A stretch of DNA of 64,000 nt. It comes from CAZJFC01 sp964545245 (GTDB lineage: Bacteria; Pseudomonadota; Alphaproteobacteria; Rickettsiales; 21-14-0-20-44-7). The number at the start of each line of letters is the position of its first letter. The stretch's first letter is position 1. The stretch covers positions 1-64,000 of the forward strand of contig CAZJFC010000002.1 in the NCBI GenBank assembly GCA_964545245.1, given 5' to 3'. A program made the position numbers and the translations under genes. Positions 14,522-23,082 of the stretch are shown here, piece after piece. Below the pieces are notes generated by a model that saw only the letters and a program-made list of their open reading frames with translations, was not told where the DNA came from and searched no databases.

Positions 14522-16013
14522 GCGCTATATATGGCCCATGGCCCGGAATATTACAACAGTGTTTTTAGCTGTAGCTGTTATCGTCGCTGCTGTGGCCCTA
14601 AACCTTAATACTGATCTTTACTGTGATCCCTCATGGCTGATAAGTGCCACCGGGCGCTGGCTTTCCGGCCAGAAGTTATATGTCGAGGTTATAGAAACCA
14701 ACCCCCCGTTGATAATATATCTTACTGTTCCGCCCGTGTTGATAGCCCGATTCCTGGAAGTTGCCCCGGAGGCTGTATTTGTTATCTATGTCACCTTGCT
14801 GGGTATAGCTTCACTTATCGCTGTAAGCCGGATTTACCCGGAAAAATGGTTCGTTATTTTTTCCGTATTGGTAATTTTCCTGTTTCCCGCCCAGCATTTC
14901 GGGCAACGGGAACATCTCGCGATCATATTATTTCTCCCTTACTTTGCCTCGCTGATGGCAGGGAAGAAAGCAAATATATTAACTGCCCTATTCGCCGGTA
15001 TCGGGCTGGCTATCAAGCCATATCTTATATTTCTTGCTGTTGCCTGCGTTTTAGGCGATGTAATCACCACAAGGAATTTGCGTGCGGCATTCAGCCGGAA
15101 TAATTTTATAATTTTTACGGTCTTTGCGCTTTATACGGCGGCGGTGACTGTTTTTCATCCGGAATATTTCCGCGATGTTGTACCGCCCCTGCTGAAGTAC
15201 TATGCTATTTACGGACATGAATACAGCTATATATTAAAACGTATCTATATTATTCTTGGCGGGCTAACTGTCCCCTTATTGTCTTATATTGTTTTATGCT
15301 GGCGGAATAACTCACGCTACGCAAGAGAGAGCATATATACGACCTTGCTGATATTAGCTGCCACCTTTACGGTCCTGGTACAGGCTAAAGGATGGGTAAA
15401 CCATTTCTATGTGATGGTTGTTTTTGGATGTTATCTGTGTGTTTTCCTTATTGGCGAGGTCTTCCGCTCACGTAAAAAATTATTACAAAATATTATATAT
15501 AATTGGGCGGTTGCCTTATTGGTAATACAAATCGCTCTTGCGGTGCAATTTAACTACGAAAGGGTCAATTCCTATAATGAAAAAGAACAGCGGGAAATAG
15601 CATCGGTCCTGACGCAATATGCTGCCGGAAAATATGTTTATCCTGTTACATTCGGACTTTGTGAGATTTATCCTGCATTTAGCCATTCCCAAGCTGTTTC
15701 GGCTTCGCGCTATGCTCATTTATTCGTACAACCGGGAATTTATTTTGTAGAAGGGACAGCTGGCATAACACTGAAGCATAATCCGCGCGATAAAAGAAAT
15801 GCCGATGAGCAAAAAAGTATTGACCATATACTTGAAGACCTGCGACACCATGAACCGGAATTATTGCTGGTATCCGAACACCTGTTCAGGAACAAATATA
15901 AGTTCGATTTTATAGAATATCTTTCCATCGAACCTGAATTCGTTAAAATATTCAACCAGTATATCATGATTAAAAAAGTCGGTAACATGACAATATACCA
16001 GCGGAAAAAATGA
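14520..16013 (+). CDS. GT-C-like polytopic membrane glycosyltransferase, paralogue 1
   Basis: 497 residues with about ten hydrophobic segments. After the first helix comes DPSWLISATGRWLSGQKLY...ETNPPL, the first-loop arrangement of GT-C enzymes that use polyprenyl-phosphate sugars, followed by FPAQHFGQREHL and KGWVNHFY. A hydrophilic C-terminal domain of about 130 residues carries SRYAHLFVQPGIY and EPELLLVSEH. It overlaps its paralogue by 4 bp (ATGA). ATG 14538 is an alternative start that would avoid overlap with dat. The sugar and acceptor are unknown; cell-surface glycan or protein glycosylation is the family expectation. Confidence 0.6.
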   Translation: MRYIWPMARNITTVFLAVAVIVAAVALNLNTDLYCDPSWLISATGRWLSGQKLYVEVIETNPPLIIYLTVPPVLIARFLEVAPEAVFVIYVTLLGIASLIAVSRIYPEKWFVIFSVLVIFLFPAQHFGQREHLAIILFLPYFASLMAGKKANILTALFAGIGLAIKPYLIFLAVACVLGDVITTRNLRAAFSRNNFIIFTVFALYTAAVTVFHPEYFRDVVPPLLKYYAIYGHEYSYILKRIYIILGGLTVPLLSYIVLCWRNNSRYARESIYTTLLILAATFTVLVQAKGWVNHFYVMVVFGCYLCVFLIGEVFRSRKKLLQNIIYNWAVALLVIQIALAVQFNYERVNSYNEKEQREIASVLTQYAAGKYVYPVTFGLCEIYPAFSHSQAVSASRYAHLFVQPGIYFVEGTAGITLKHNPRDKRNADEQKSIDHILEDLRHHEPELLLVSEHLFRNKYKFDFIEYLSIEPEFVKIFNQYIMIKKVGNMTIYQRKK

Positions 16014-17503
16014 GATCAGGGGCTAATATCGCACTGACAGCAGCAGGGGCATTGATTATGGCCCTGATTGCGGTCGCTAATATTAAAGGTTATTTAAACC
16101 CCGATTCCGCATGGTTGTTAAGTGCGGCGGAACGCTGGCTTTCCGGTGAGAAACTCTACGAGGAAGTGATTGAAAGCAACCCGCCGCTGGTGGTGTATAT
16201 TTCTGCCTTACCGGTGCTGCTCGCGCAATATCTTGATGTTTCGCCGGTTGAGGGGTTTGTTTATTTCGTTACCGCGCTGGCGCTGGTTTCGTTTGCTGCA
16301 TGTTGCCATATCACAAAAGACAATTGGCTAAGGTTCTGGGTGTTCCTGTCGTTTTTCATTATACCTGCGGTGAATTTCGGCCAGAGGGAGCATTTGTTCC
16401 TGATATTTTTCATTCCGTATTTCCTGAATTTTGTTGAAGGGAAAAAGCAAGGTTTCCTTGTTCCGGCAGTGGCGGCGCTGGGAATAGCGCTGAAACCGTA
16501 TTTCATAATTTTCTGGGCGGTGCTGGTTATAACGAAAACAATAACCACACGGAAATGGAAAACAATTTTTGAGCCGGGGAATTTCATTATCGGACTGCTA
16601 TTGGTGGCATATGCCTCGTATGTATTATTTTTTGAACAGGATTATATAGCCAGAATCCTGCCCTGGATGTTGAGGTATTACGGGGCGTTTGCGCTTCCGT
16701 TAGCCGATGTGCTGGATGAATTGACAGTTTCACTCGTTGCCTTCATTCCGGCGGCAATTGTTTATATTGTGGCATGCGTAAAGGAAAAATCATGGCCATC
16801 CGCCGGGTTTTTTTACTCTATCTCCGCAATGGCCGCCGCATTCGTGGTTGCCATGATACAGCTTAAGGGCTGGCCAAACCATGTATATCCGCTGGTCTGT
16901 TTCGGGGCTATGCTCATTATTGTTATATTCAGCCATTGCTGGAAAAAACGTAAGGAATTATGGAACGCTACCGCTGCATGGCTGTCCGGGGTTTTTCTGG
17001 CCGGGCTTATAGCTACCGCAGTTTATGGTAATTATAGTGTTTATACGCGGGAAAAGGCTGAAGACCTCACAGAAATTATACAGGTGATGGATTATTATGC
17101 GGCAGGGAATTATGTCTATATTGCCAGTTTTAACCTTCCCGACTCGTATCCGGCATTACTTTATTCGCAGGCAAAGTCTTCATCACGTTACGCGCATTTC
17201 TGGATGCTGCCGGGGATATATCTGGATAAAATCAAGGATGGTGGAGAAATTGAATACAACCAGCCGGGGGAAAGAAGCGATGACGAAACCCTTGTTATCG
17301 CGCAGATCCTGGGGGATATTTCCTATAAACCGCCAATGCTTATCATTGTGACAAACCGTGAATTTGTAAACAGGGAAGGGAAAAAGTTCCGGTTTGATTT
17401 TATAAATTATCTTTCGCAGGAGCCGGAGTTTGTAAGGTTGTTCGCAAATTATGAGCGGATTAAAAAAATCGGCAACCAAGAGATTTATTTGTATAAAAAC
17501 TAA
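16010..17503 (+). CDS. GT-C-like polytopic membrane glycosyltransferase, paralogue 2
   Basis: Also 497 residues and clearly homologous to the preceding protein along its whole length: NPDSAWLLSAAERWLSGEKLY, ESNPPLVVYISALPVLLAQYLDV, NFGQREHLFLI, KGWPNHVYPL, SSRYAHFWMLPGIY, QEPEFVRLF. The tandem pair arose by duplication. Its ATG lies inside the stop of the upstream gene, giving translational coupling. The matched pair suggests either two consecutive transfer steps or a heterodimer; neither can be decided from sequence. Confidence 0.6.
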   Translation: MRSGANIALTAAGALIMALIAVANIKGYLNPDSAWLLSAAERWLSGEKLYEEVIESNPPLVVYISALPVLLAQYLDVSPVEGFVYFVTALALVSFAACCHITKDNWLRFWVFLSFFIIPAVNFGQREHLFLIFFIPYFLNFVEGKKQGFLVPAVAALGIALKPYFIIFWAVLVITKTITTRKWKTIFEPGNFIIGLLLVAYASYVLFFEQDYIARILPWMLRYYGAFALPLADVLDELTVSLVAFIPAAIVYIVACVKEKSWPSAGFFYSISAMAAAFVVAMIQLKGWPNHVYPLVCFGAMLIIVIFSHCWKKRKELWNATAAWLSGVFLAGLIATAVYGNYSVYTREKAEDLTEIIQVMDYYAAGNYVYIASFNLPDSYPALLYSQAKSSSRYAHFWMLPGIYLDKIKDGGEIEYNQPGERSDDETLVIAQILGDISYKPPMLIIVTNREFVNREGKKFRFDFINYLSQEPEFVRLFANYERIKKIGNQEIYLYKN

Positions 17504-17525
17504 TTTGCCTATATAAAACCTTCCT

Positions 17526-18365
17526 ATGGAAAATCTGACAGAAAATTTCGGTTTCATCGCCAAGGGTGGTGTCCTGATGTATCCGCTTGTGTTGCTTTCA
17601 CTTTATACAGCCACTGTGGTTATCATGAAAATAATCCAGTTCCGCAGGCTGAAACCGCTGAAAACAGATTATATCGACGGGGCGGTGAACCTTATTAAAT
17701 CCGGTAATGTTGACCGCGCAGCCGAGCTTATCCGCCTCCAGCGCGGCCCCGTTGCCCGCGTGGCCGAGGCAACGATAACCCTGACCCGTGATGATACGCT
17801 CTCACGCATATTGAAAGAATCGGAAATCGAGCGCATCGGCGCAAAAGAAGTAAGGGAGCTTGAAACGCATCTGCGCGGGCTTGAAATGACTTCAAACATC
17901 GCGCCGCTGATGGGGCTGCTGGGAACGGTTATCGGTATGGTGCGCGCCTTCGCCAAAATCGCCGAAAATAGCGCAAGGGTTGACCCTTCAATGCTTGCAG
18001 GGGGAATCTGGGAAGCGCTGATAACTACGGTTGCCGGGCTGGTTGTAGCCATTCCCGCGCTGGCGGCTTATTATATCATTGACGGGCATATAGAAAAAAT
18101 CCGCAACGCGATGAAAGATGCCGCAGTCCGGCTGCTTGTCCTTGAAGGTAGTATCAGGCAAAGGCCACACGCTAACGAGGCTGCGCCTGTAATCCCGGCG
18201 GCAGCCATTCAGGCAGCAGAGTTCCAGAACGTGCAGACAGTTGTTTATGATTCAGGGGAAGTTGCTGAAAATACGGAATTTGATGGTCAGGGACAGGTTC
18301 ATGAGGAAGATGATGATCCCGAAGGGGATGACATTGCTGCACATACGGAAAAAGAGCCTGCCTGA
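17526..18365 (+). CDS. MotA/TolQ/ExbB-family proton channel protein
   Basis: 279 residues. Three membrane helices: one near residues 16-36, then a pair around 125-190 containing SNIAPLMGLLGTVIGMVRAF and the threonine-rich ALITTVAGLVVAIPALAAYY, which line the proton path in ExbB and TolQ. The last 70 residues are acidic and probably disordered (EEDDDPEGDD). A partner ExbD/TolR is expected but none lies nearby, and the next gene is a ferredoxin. Which energised system it drives is unknown. Confidence 0.8.
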   Translation: MENLTENFGFIAKGGVLMYPLVLLSLYTATVVIMKIIQFRRLKPLKTDYIDGAVNLIKSGNVDRAAELIRLQRGPVARVAEATITLTRDDTLSRILKESEIERIGAKEVRELETHLRGLEMTSNIAPLMGLLGTVIGMVRAFAKIAENSARVDPSMLAGGIWEALITTVAGLVVAIPALAAYYIIDGHIEKIRNAMKDAAVRLLVLEGSIRQRPHANEAAPVIPAAAIQAAEFQNVQTVVYDSGEVAENTEFDGQGQVHEEDDDPEGDDIAAHTEKEPA

Positions 18366-18391
18366 CAGAAAACTACACAAAACCACTGGAC

Positions 18392-18420
18392 TTGACTTCA
18401 CCTTATTATCTTTCTATAAG
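18392..18420 (+). promoter_or_regulatory. Sigma-70-like promoter of fdxA
   Basis: TTGACT at 18392-18397 and TATAAG at 18415-18420 with exactly 17 bp between. Predicted start is near 18427, 26 bp before the ATG, leaving room for the AAGGAGG at 18442-18448. Confidence 0.65.
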
Positions 18421-18452
18421 CGCAGGCAAGAGAGTTGATTGAAGGAGGCTAT

Positions 18453-18794
18453 ATGGCATATGTTGTTACGGAACAATGCATTAAGTGCAAATATAAGGAC
18501 TGCGTGGAAGTCTGCCCGGTAGATTGCTTCTATGAAGGCGAGAACATGCTGGTCATCCATCCTGATGAGTGCATCGATTGCGGCGTTTGCGAACCGGAAT
18601 GCCCGGCGGAAGCCATTCAGCCTGAAAGTGAGGACAACCTGAAATTCCTTGAGCTTGCGCGCGAGTATGCGACGCAATGGCCGAATATCACCTCCAAAGG
18701 TGAACATGCGCCTGACTCTGATTCATTCAAGGGTGAAGAAGGTAAATTCGAGAAATATTTCAGCCCGAACCCTGGTACAGACCACTCGTCATAG
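18453..18794 (+). CDS. fdxA: Seven-iron ferredoxin FdxA
   Basis: 113 residues. The N-terminal cluster motif is CIKCKYKDCVEVCPVDCF and the second is CIDCGVCEPECP, the arrangement of [3Fe-4S]/[4Fe-4S] ferredoxins. The extended C-terminus (EDNLKFLELAREYATQWPNIT) is typical of alphaproteobacterial FdxA. ATG 18453 is preferred because AAGGAGG lies 5 bp upstream; an in-frame ATG at 18435 lacks this. A small electron carrier; the partner enzyme is not indicated by neighbours. Confidence 0.95.
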   Translation: MAYVVTEQCIKCKYKDCVEVCPVDCFYEGENMLVIHPDECIDCGVCEPECPAEAIQPESEDNLKFLELAREYATQWPNITSKGEHAPDSDSFKGEEGKFEKYFSPNPGTDHSS

Positions 18795-18867
18795 ATTACT
18801 TTTTTTGCCCTTTGAGTTTCCTAACCCTCGAATCAGGTCAAAGTAAGCGCATCATCGTGAGCGATTA

Positions 18868-19587
18868 TTATTTATCCTCAGGGGAGAAATCGTGCCTGTA
18901 GTCAATATCAACGCCCGGAACGTCCGGTACGGTTGAGTTCATTTCCTCAACTGCCTTGCCGAACATGTGGTGCAGGTTATCCATGCTGAGTTCAGCGCCG
19001 TTAATGACGGCTACTATGAGGAAGTATATGGCACCGTAATAAAATGCCAGCACCAGCATTGAGACTATTATGCTGATGAAGGCAAGCGCCCCGTCATTCT
19101 CAAGCAGGGCAAGCGCCATAAAGCAAATGCAAAGCGAAGGGATCATATTAAGGCCCGGAAGCGGGGGTACCACCAGAAGGTTCAGTAATATTATCAGCAC
19201 CGCAATGAATTTTTCTCCCCGGTTCGAGGTAATGGCGGTAAAGCGCGGGCGGATGAATTTTTCAAGGAACCGCATGGTCGGCAGGATTTTTTTCAGCGCC
19301 TTGTCGACAATATTCTCACTGAACCCGACATTGGCGATTCGCCGCGGTATCCATATCTGGTGCTGGCCAAGGAGCATCTGGATGGCAAGCGTGAATACCG
19401 GGATTGAAAAAACCAGTGAAGCTCCCGGTATGAATGCGGTAATCAGGGAGAAAATAACTATAACAATACCAAAGGCGCGGTCCGAAAGGCGGCTGACAAA
19501 CTCCTGTATCGTGACTGTTTCGGAGCTTGGTTCAAGCGCGATAATGTCTTCAATAATCTCTGAGGTTCTTCTGGTTTGGTCGGTCAT
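18868..19587 (-). CDS. ExoD-like membrane protein
   Basis: 239 residues, four to five hydrophobic segments, with the family pattern SDRAFGIVIVIFSLITAFIP, then LLGQHQIWIPRRI and NLLVVPPLPGLNMIPSL. ExoD was named from rhizobia in which its loss affects exopolysaccharide and alkaline tolerance; the biochemical role is unknown. It is a single gene convergent with fdxA. The 73 bp between them (18795-18867) shows no clear terminator. Confidence 0.85.
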   Translation of the reverse strand: MTDQTRRTSEIIEDIIALEPSSETVTIQEFVSRLSDRAFGIVIVIFSLITAFIPGASLVFSIPVFTLAIQMLLGQHQIWIPRRIANVGFSENIVDKALKKILPTMRFLEKFIRPRFTAITSNRGEKFIAVLIILLNLLVVPPLPGLNMIPSLCICFMALALLENDGALAFISIIVSMLVLAFYYGAIYFLIVAVINGAELSMDNLHHMFGKAVEEMNSTVPDVPGVDIDYRHDFSPEDK

Positions 19588-19672
19588 TCGTGAATCGGAT
19601 TATGGTTTGCCGGAAAAACATAAATATCCTGTCCCATTAAAGCAACCCTCAAATAACAGGTCAGGAAGTTTT

Positions 19673-20872
19673 TTATTCAAAAACCTTGAATTGCTTGGGG
19701 CGCAGGAATAATTCATCGGATTTTTTTATTTCAAGCATATCAATCACGCTTTTTGGCACCTCCACCTGAAGCAGCTTGCCGTTTGGCCGTTCAAGCTCCA
19801 TTTTTACAAGCGAACCTGCCGGATTGATATGTATCAGCCGCGCTGTGATGTATTCATGCTTATCCTCAATTTTCTTGGCGACATACATTTCATGGGGCCG
19901 CGCGAAAATCTTGACCGGCTTGCCATCAATTTTCTGTGGTTTCACCGGGGATATAACAACAGGCTTTGAGGTGACCGGTTTTTCAGCATGCATACCCGGC
20001 ACCAGCTTGCTCATCAGGCTGGTTGCAAACCCGGTATATTTTTCGAATATCCCGCGCTGCTCTTCAGGTTCATTGTTCTCAGGGCTATCAGTAATCCTGG
20101 TTTCGGCGAGGTGGATATTTCCCTCCTTATCCTTCCAGCCGGAAAACTCATTGTAATTGCCCAGGAAGTCGTAAACAAAGCTGTTTGCCGGATTGTGGTA
20201 AACTTCTTCCGGTGTTCCTATCTGCTCAATCCGGCCATTGCTCATTACCACCACCCGGTCGGCAACTTCCATCGCTTCTTCCTGGTCATGGGTTACGAAA
20301 ACGCTGGTGATATGGATATCGTCATGGAGTTTACGCATCCATGCACGCAGTTCCTTGCGGACTTTCGCGTCAAGCGCGCCAAATGGTTCATCAAGCAAAA
20401 GTACATTTGGCTCAACCGCCAGCGAGCGGGCAAGCGCAACACGCTGCCGCTGGCCGCCGGAAAGCTGGTTCGGATAGCGGTTATAAAACGCGTCCAGATG
20501 CACCATCTTTAAAAGATGCATGACTTTTTTCTTGATCCCGGTTTCGGACAGGCGGTATTTCTTATGGCGAACCCGCAATCCGAAGGCAACGTTGTCATAA
20601 ACCGTCATATGCTTGAACAGCGCATAATGCTGGAACACGAAGCCGACATTGCGTTCTTTAACTTCCTTGTTTTGCGCGGCTTCACCGTTGAGCATGACAG
20701 AGCCGGAATCGGCAAATTCCAGTCCGGCAATGATACGGAGCAGGGTTGTCTTGCCCGAACCGGAAGGCCCAAGCAGGGCCAGCAGCTCACCGGACCGGAC
20801 TTCAAGGTTGACGTTCTCAAGCGCGACGAAACTGCCAAATTTCTTGCTGATGTTTTTGAGTTCAATTCCCAT
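19673..20872 (-). CDS. cysA: Sulfate/thiosulfate ABC transporter ATP-binding protein
   Basis: 399 residues. The ATPase half has Walker A GPSGSGKT (35-42), Q-loop VFQHYALF, signature LSGGQRQR, Walker B VLLLDEPFGALD and switch VTHDQEEAMEVADR. After residue 240 there is a TOBE-like regulatory part with FARPHEM and RLIHINPAGSLVKMELE, containing a 50-60 residue low-complexity insert (PENNEPEEQRG to VTSKPVVISPVKPQ). It energises the CysT-CysW channel; the three genes are contiguous behind an Rrf2 regulator gene. Confidence 0.92.
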   Translation of the reverse strand: MGIELKNISKKFGSFVALENVNLEVRSGELLALLGPSGSGKTTLLRIIAGLEFADSGSVMLNGEAAQNKEVKERNVGFVFQHYALFKHMTVYDNVAFGLRVRHKKYRLSETGIKKKVMHLLKMVHLDAFYNRYPNQLSGGQRQRVALARSLAVEPNVLLLDEPFGALDAKVRKELRAWMRKLHDDIHITSVFVTHDQEEAMEVADRVVVMSNGRIEQIGTPEEVYHNPANSFVYDFLGNYNEFSGWKDKEGNIHLAETRITDSPENNEPEEQRGIFEKYTGFATSLMSKLVPGMHAEKPVTSKPVVISPVKPQKIDGKPVKIFARPHEMYVAKKIEDKHEYITARLIHINPAGSLVKMELERPNGKLLQVEVPKSVIDMLEIKKSDELFLRPKQFKVFE

Positions 20873-20892
20873 AATTTTTACCCGGTTTATAC

Positions 20893-21735
20893 CTAATGCG
20901 ATTTATGTTTGATTTTTTTAGTGCGCTTTGTTTCCAGTGTGGTTTTGAGAACCAGTGTAATCAGCGCAAGGATGGTAAGTACTGTCGCAACGGCGAAAGC
21001 AGCGACAAAGTTGTATTCGTTATAGAGTATTTCGACGTGAAGCGGGATGGTGTTTGTCTCCCCGCGTATATGGCCGGAAACTACCGAAACCGCGCCAAAC
21101 TCTCCCATAGCGCGTGCATTACAGAGCAATACGCCATAAAGCAGCCCCCATTTGATATTCGGCAGGGTGATTTTCCAGAAAGTGTAAAAACCGTTCGCGC
21201 CAAGCAGGACCGAAGCCTCTTCTTCTTCAATTCCCTGTTCCTGCATCAGCGGGATAAGTTCCCGCGCGACAAATGGGAAGGTTACAAAAATAGTCGCCAG
21301 CACAAGCCCCGGTACGGCAAAGATAATCTGGATGTCATTTTCAATCAGCCATTGGCCAAGCATGGCATGGCTGCCGAAAAGCAGGACATAGATCAACCCG
21401 GAAATGACCGGTGAAACCGAGAACGGCAGGTCAATCAGCGTAATCAGGAAATGTTTTCCCGCAAAATCGAACTTGGCAATTGCCCAACTGGCGGCTACGC
21501 CAAATATCATATTGAGTGGGACGGCAATCACTGCAACAAGAAGTGTTAATTTAATCGCGGAAATAGTATCGGGGTTGTTTATTCCTGAAATATAAGCATC
21601 AATACCTTTGCGGAAAGCTTCCGTAAAAACGGCCGCAATCGGCATAATGATAAGCAGGCCAAGGAAGGCAAGCGCCGTAAGCGTCAGTAAAACCCTGATT
21701 GCGCGAGGCTCGGTTATGGCGGTAGATTTCGTCAT
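20893..21735 (-). CDS. cysW: Sulfate ABC transporter permease CysW
   Basis: 280 residues, six membrane segments, with the binding-protein-dependent permease motif in EEEEASVLLGANGFYTFWKITLPN and CNARAMGEFGAVSVVSGHIRGETNTIPL, a sequence characteristic of CysW. ATG 21735 overlaps the cysT stop (ATGA). A longer reading frame from 21783 would overlap cysT by 52 bp and is not preferred. Confidence 0.92.
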   Translation of the reverse strand: MTKSTAITEPRAIRVLLTLTALAFLGLLIIMPIAAVFTEAFRKGIDAYISGINNPDTISAIKLTLLVAVIAVPLNMIFGVAASWAIAKFDFAGKHFLITLIDLPFSVSPVISGLIYVLLFGSHAMLGQWLIENDIQIIFAVPGLVLATIFVTFPFVARELIPLMQEQGIEEEEASVLLGANGFYTFWKITLPNIKWGLLYGVLLCNARAMGEFGAVSVVSGHIRGETNTIPLHVEILYNEYNFVAAFAVATVLTILALITLVLKTTLETKRTKKIKHKSH

Positions 21736-22571
21736 GTCCTTGTCCTCATCCTTGTCCATTTCTGGAGATAGTTGATCATCCACAGCAGGATGAATGAGAT
21801 TACCAGCATGACGATGGCAATCGCGGTCGCACCCGCGTAATCGTATTGTTCAAGCTTGGTGACGATTATCAGCGGTACAATTTCAGAGACTCCGGGAATA
21901 TTTCCCGCGATAAAAATCACCGAGCCATATTCGCCGAGCGCGCGCGCAAAAGCCATTGCGAACCCGGTGAGCAGCGCAGGCAATATATGCGGGAATATTA
22001 CATAGCGGAAAGTCTGCCAGCGTGACGCACCAAGGCTGGCCGCGCCTTCCTCGATTTCCTTGTCCATATCTTCCAATACCGGCTGTACTGTCCGTACCAC
22101 GAACGGCAGGCCAACAAAAATCAGTGCTATGGTTATCCCTATAGGCGTATATGCAACCTTAAGCCCGTGCGGTTCAAGATACTGGCCGATCCACCCGTCA
22201 TGCGAATAAAGCGCGGTGAGCGCAATCCCTGCAACCGCTGTCGGCAATGCAAAGGGGAGGTCAACAATTGCATCGATAATCTTTTTAAACGGGAAGCTAT
22301 AACGCACGAGAACCCACGCGACAATCAACCCAAAAAAAGAATTTATCAGCGCGGCTGCAAAGGATACGCCGAAAGAAATTTTATAAGAATGAACAACGCG
22401 GTCTGCAGTTACAGCCTCAATGAACTGGTCGAAAGTAAGGGTGGCTGTATAAAAAAACAGGCCGGAAAGCGGCGCAAGGACTATCAGGAACAGGTAGAAC
22501 AGGGTAAAACCCATGGTAATTTTAAACCCGGGAAGAACGCTGTGCTGCATTAATTTGAATTTCCTGCCCAT
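21732..22571 (-). CDS. cysT: Sulfate ABC transporter permease CysT (CysU)
   Basis: 279 residues, six membrane segments. DLPFALPTAVAGIALTALY, EEGAASLGASRWQTFRYVIFPH and ARALGEYGSVIFIAGNIP are the diagnostic stretches. It forms the channel with CysW. It begins 9 bp after the rrf2-like gene and its stop overlaps cysW. No periplasmic sulfate-binding protein (Sbp or CysP) occurs anywhere in the window, so it must be encoded elsewhere. Confidence 0.92.
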   Translation of the reverse strand: MGRKFKLMQHSVLPGFKITMGFTLFYLFLIVLAPLSGLFFYTATLTFDQFIEAVTADRVVHSYKISFGVSFAAALINSFFGLIVAWVLVRYSFPFKKIIDAIVDLPFALPTAVAGIALTALYSHDGWIGQYLEPHGLKVAYTPIGITIALIFVGLPFVVRTVQPVLEDMDKEIEEGAASLGASRWQTFRYVIFPHILPALLTGFAMAFARALGEYGSVIFIAGNIPGVSEIVPLIIVTKLEQYDYAGATAIAIVMLVISFILLWMINYLQKWTRMRTRT

Positions 22572-22580
22572 GAGTGTAAC

Positions 22581-22991
22581 TTATTTAGCACCCATGAATT
22601 GCTGGAGGGATTTGTTATCAAGAACCCCGGCGATGGCATTACGGACTTCAACCATTGCTTTTCTTATCTCACAGGTTTTTTCGTCCTGGCAGTCGTCACA
22701 TTTCTGGTAGGCTGTAACGCTGGCGCAGCGTATCGGGGCGAGCGGCCCGTCAATAACGCGGATAACGTTACCAATGGTGATTTCATTCGCGTCACGGGTA
22801 AGGAAATAACCGCCGAATATACCACGTTTACTGCCAACATAACCGTTGTTTTTCAGGTCAAGCAGGATGGTTTCAAGGAATTTCTGGGGAACATCCGCTT
22901 CCTTCGCGATGGTTTTCGTCTGTAGCATTTTTTTGTTCCTTGTCAGAACCATAAGCGCTCTCAGCGCGTATTTCGCTTTCATCGACAGCAT
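22581..22991 (-). CDS. Rrf2-family transcription regulator, probable sulfur/Fe-S sensor
   Basis: 136 residues. The N-terminal winged helix reads MKAKYALRALMVLTR, then DVPQKFLETILLDLKNNGYVGSKRGIFGGYFL, which matches Rrf2 recognition helices. In the C-terminal half the cysteines in IRCASVTAYQKCDDCQDEKTC are spaced as in Fe-S or thiol-sensing members. It is the first gene of an operon with cysTWA, so it probably controls sulfate uptake and its own expression. A palindrome in its promoter is a candidate binding site. Confidence 0.88.
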   Translation of the reverse strand: MLSMKAKYALRALMVLTRNKKMLQTKTIAKEADVPQKFLETILLDLKNNGYVGSKRGIFGGYFLTRDANEITIGNVIRVIDGPLAPIRCASVTAYQKCDDCQDEKTCEIRKAMVEVRNAIAGVLDNKSLQQFMGAK

Positions 22992-23026
22992 AAAATTTCC
23001 AATATAGTGGACAAAATACTATTACC

Positions 23027-23055
23027 TTACTAGGTTTTAATTCCTAGCAAGTCAA
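23027..23055 (-). promoter_or_regulatory. Promoter and candidate operator of the rrf2-cysTWA operon
   Basis: On the minus strand TTGACT (23055-23050) and TAGTAA (23032-23027) are 17 bp apart. The inverted repeat CTAGG (23030-23034) / CCTAG (23043-23047) fills the spacer, so a bound dimer would block RNA polymerase. This fits autoregulation by the Rrf2 protein encoded next to it. Confidence 0.5.
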
Positions 23056-23082
23056 TGTAGTACTTCATTTCAACGGAAATTT

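Noticed and set aside
19588..19672. Terminator between cysA and the ExoD-like gene
   Set aside because: No stem with a T tract could be found; the gap shows only weak promoter-like hexamers.
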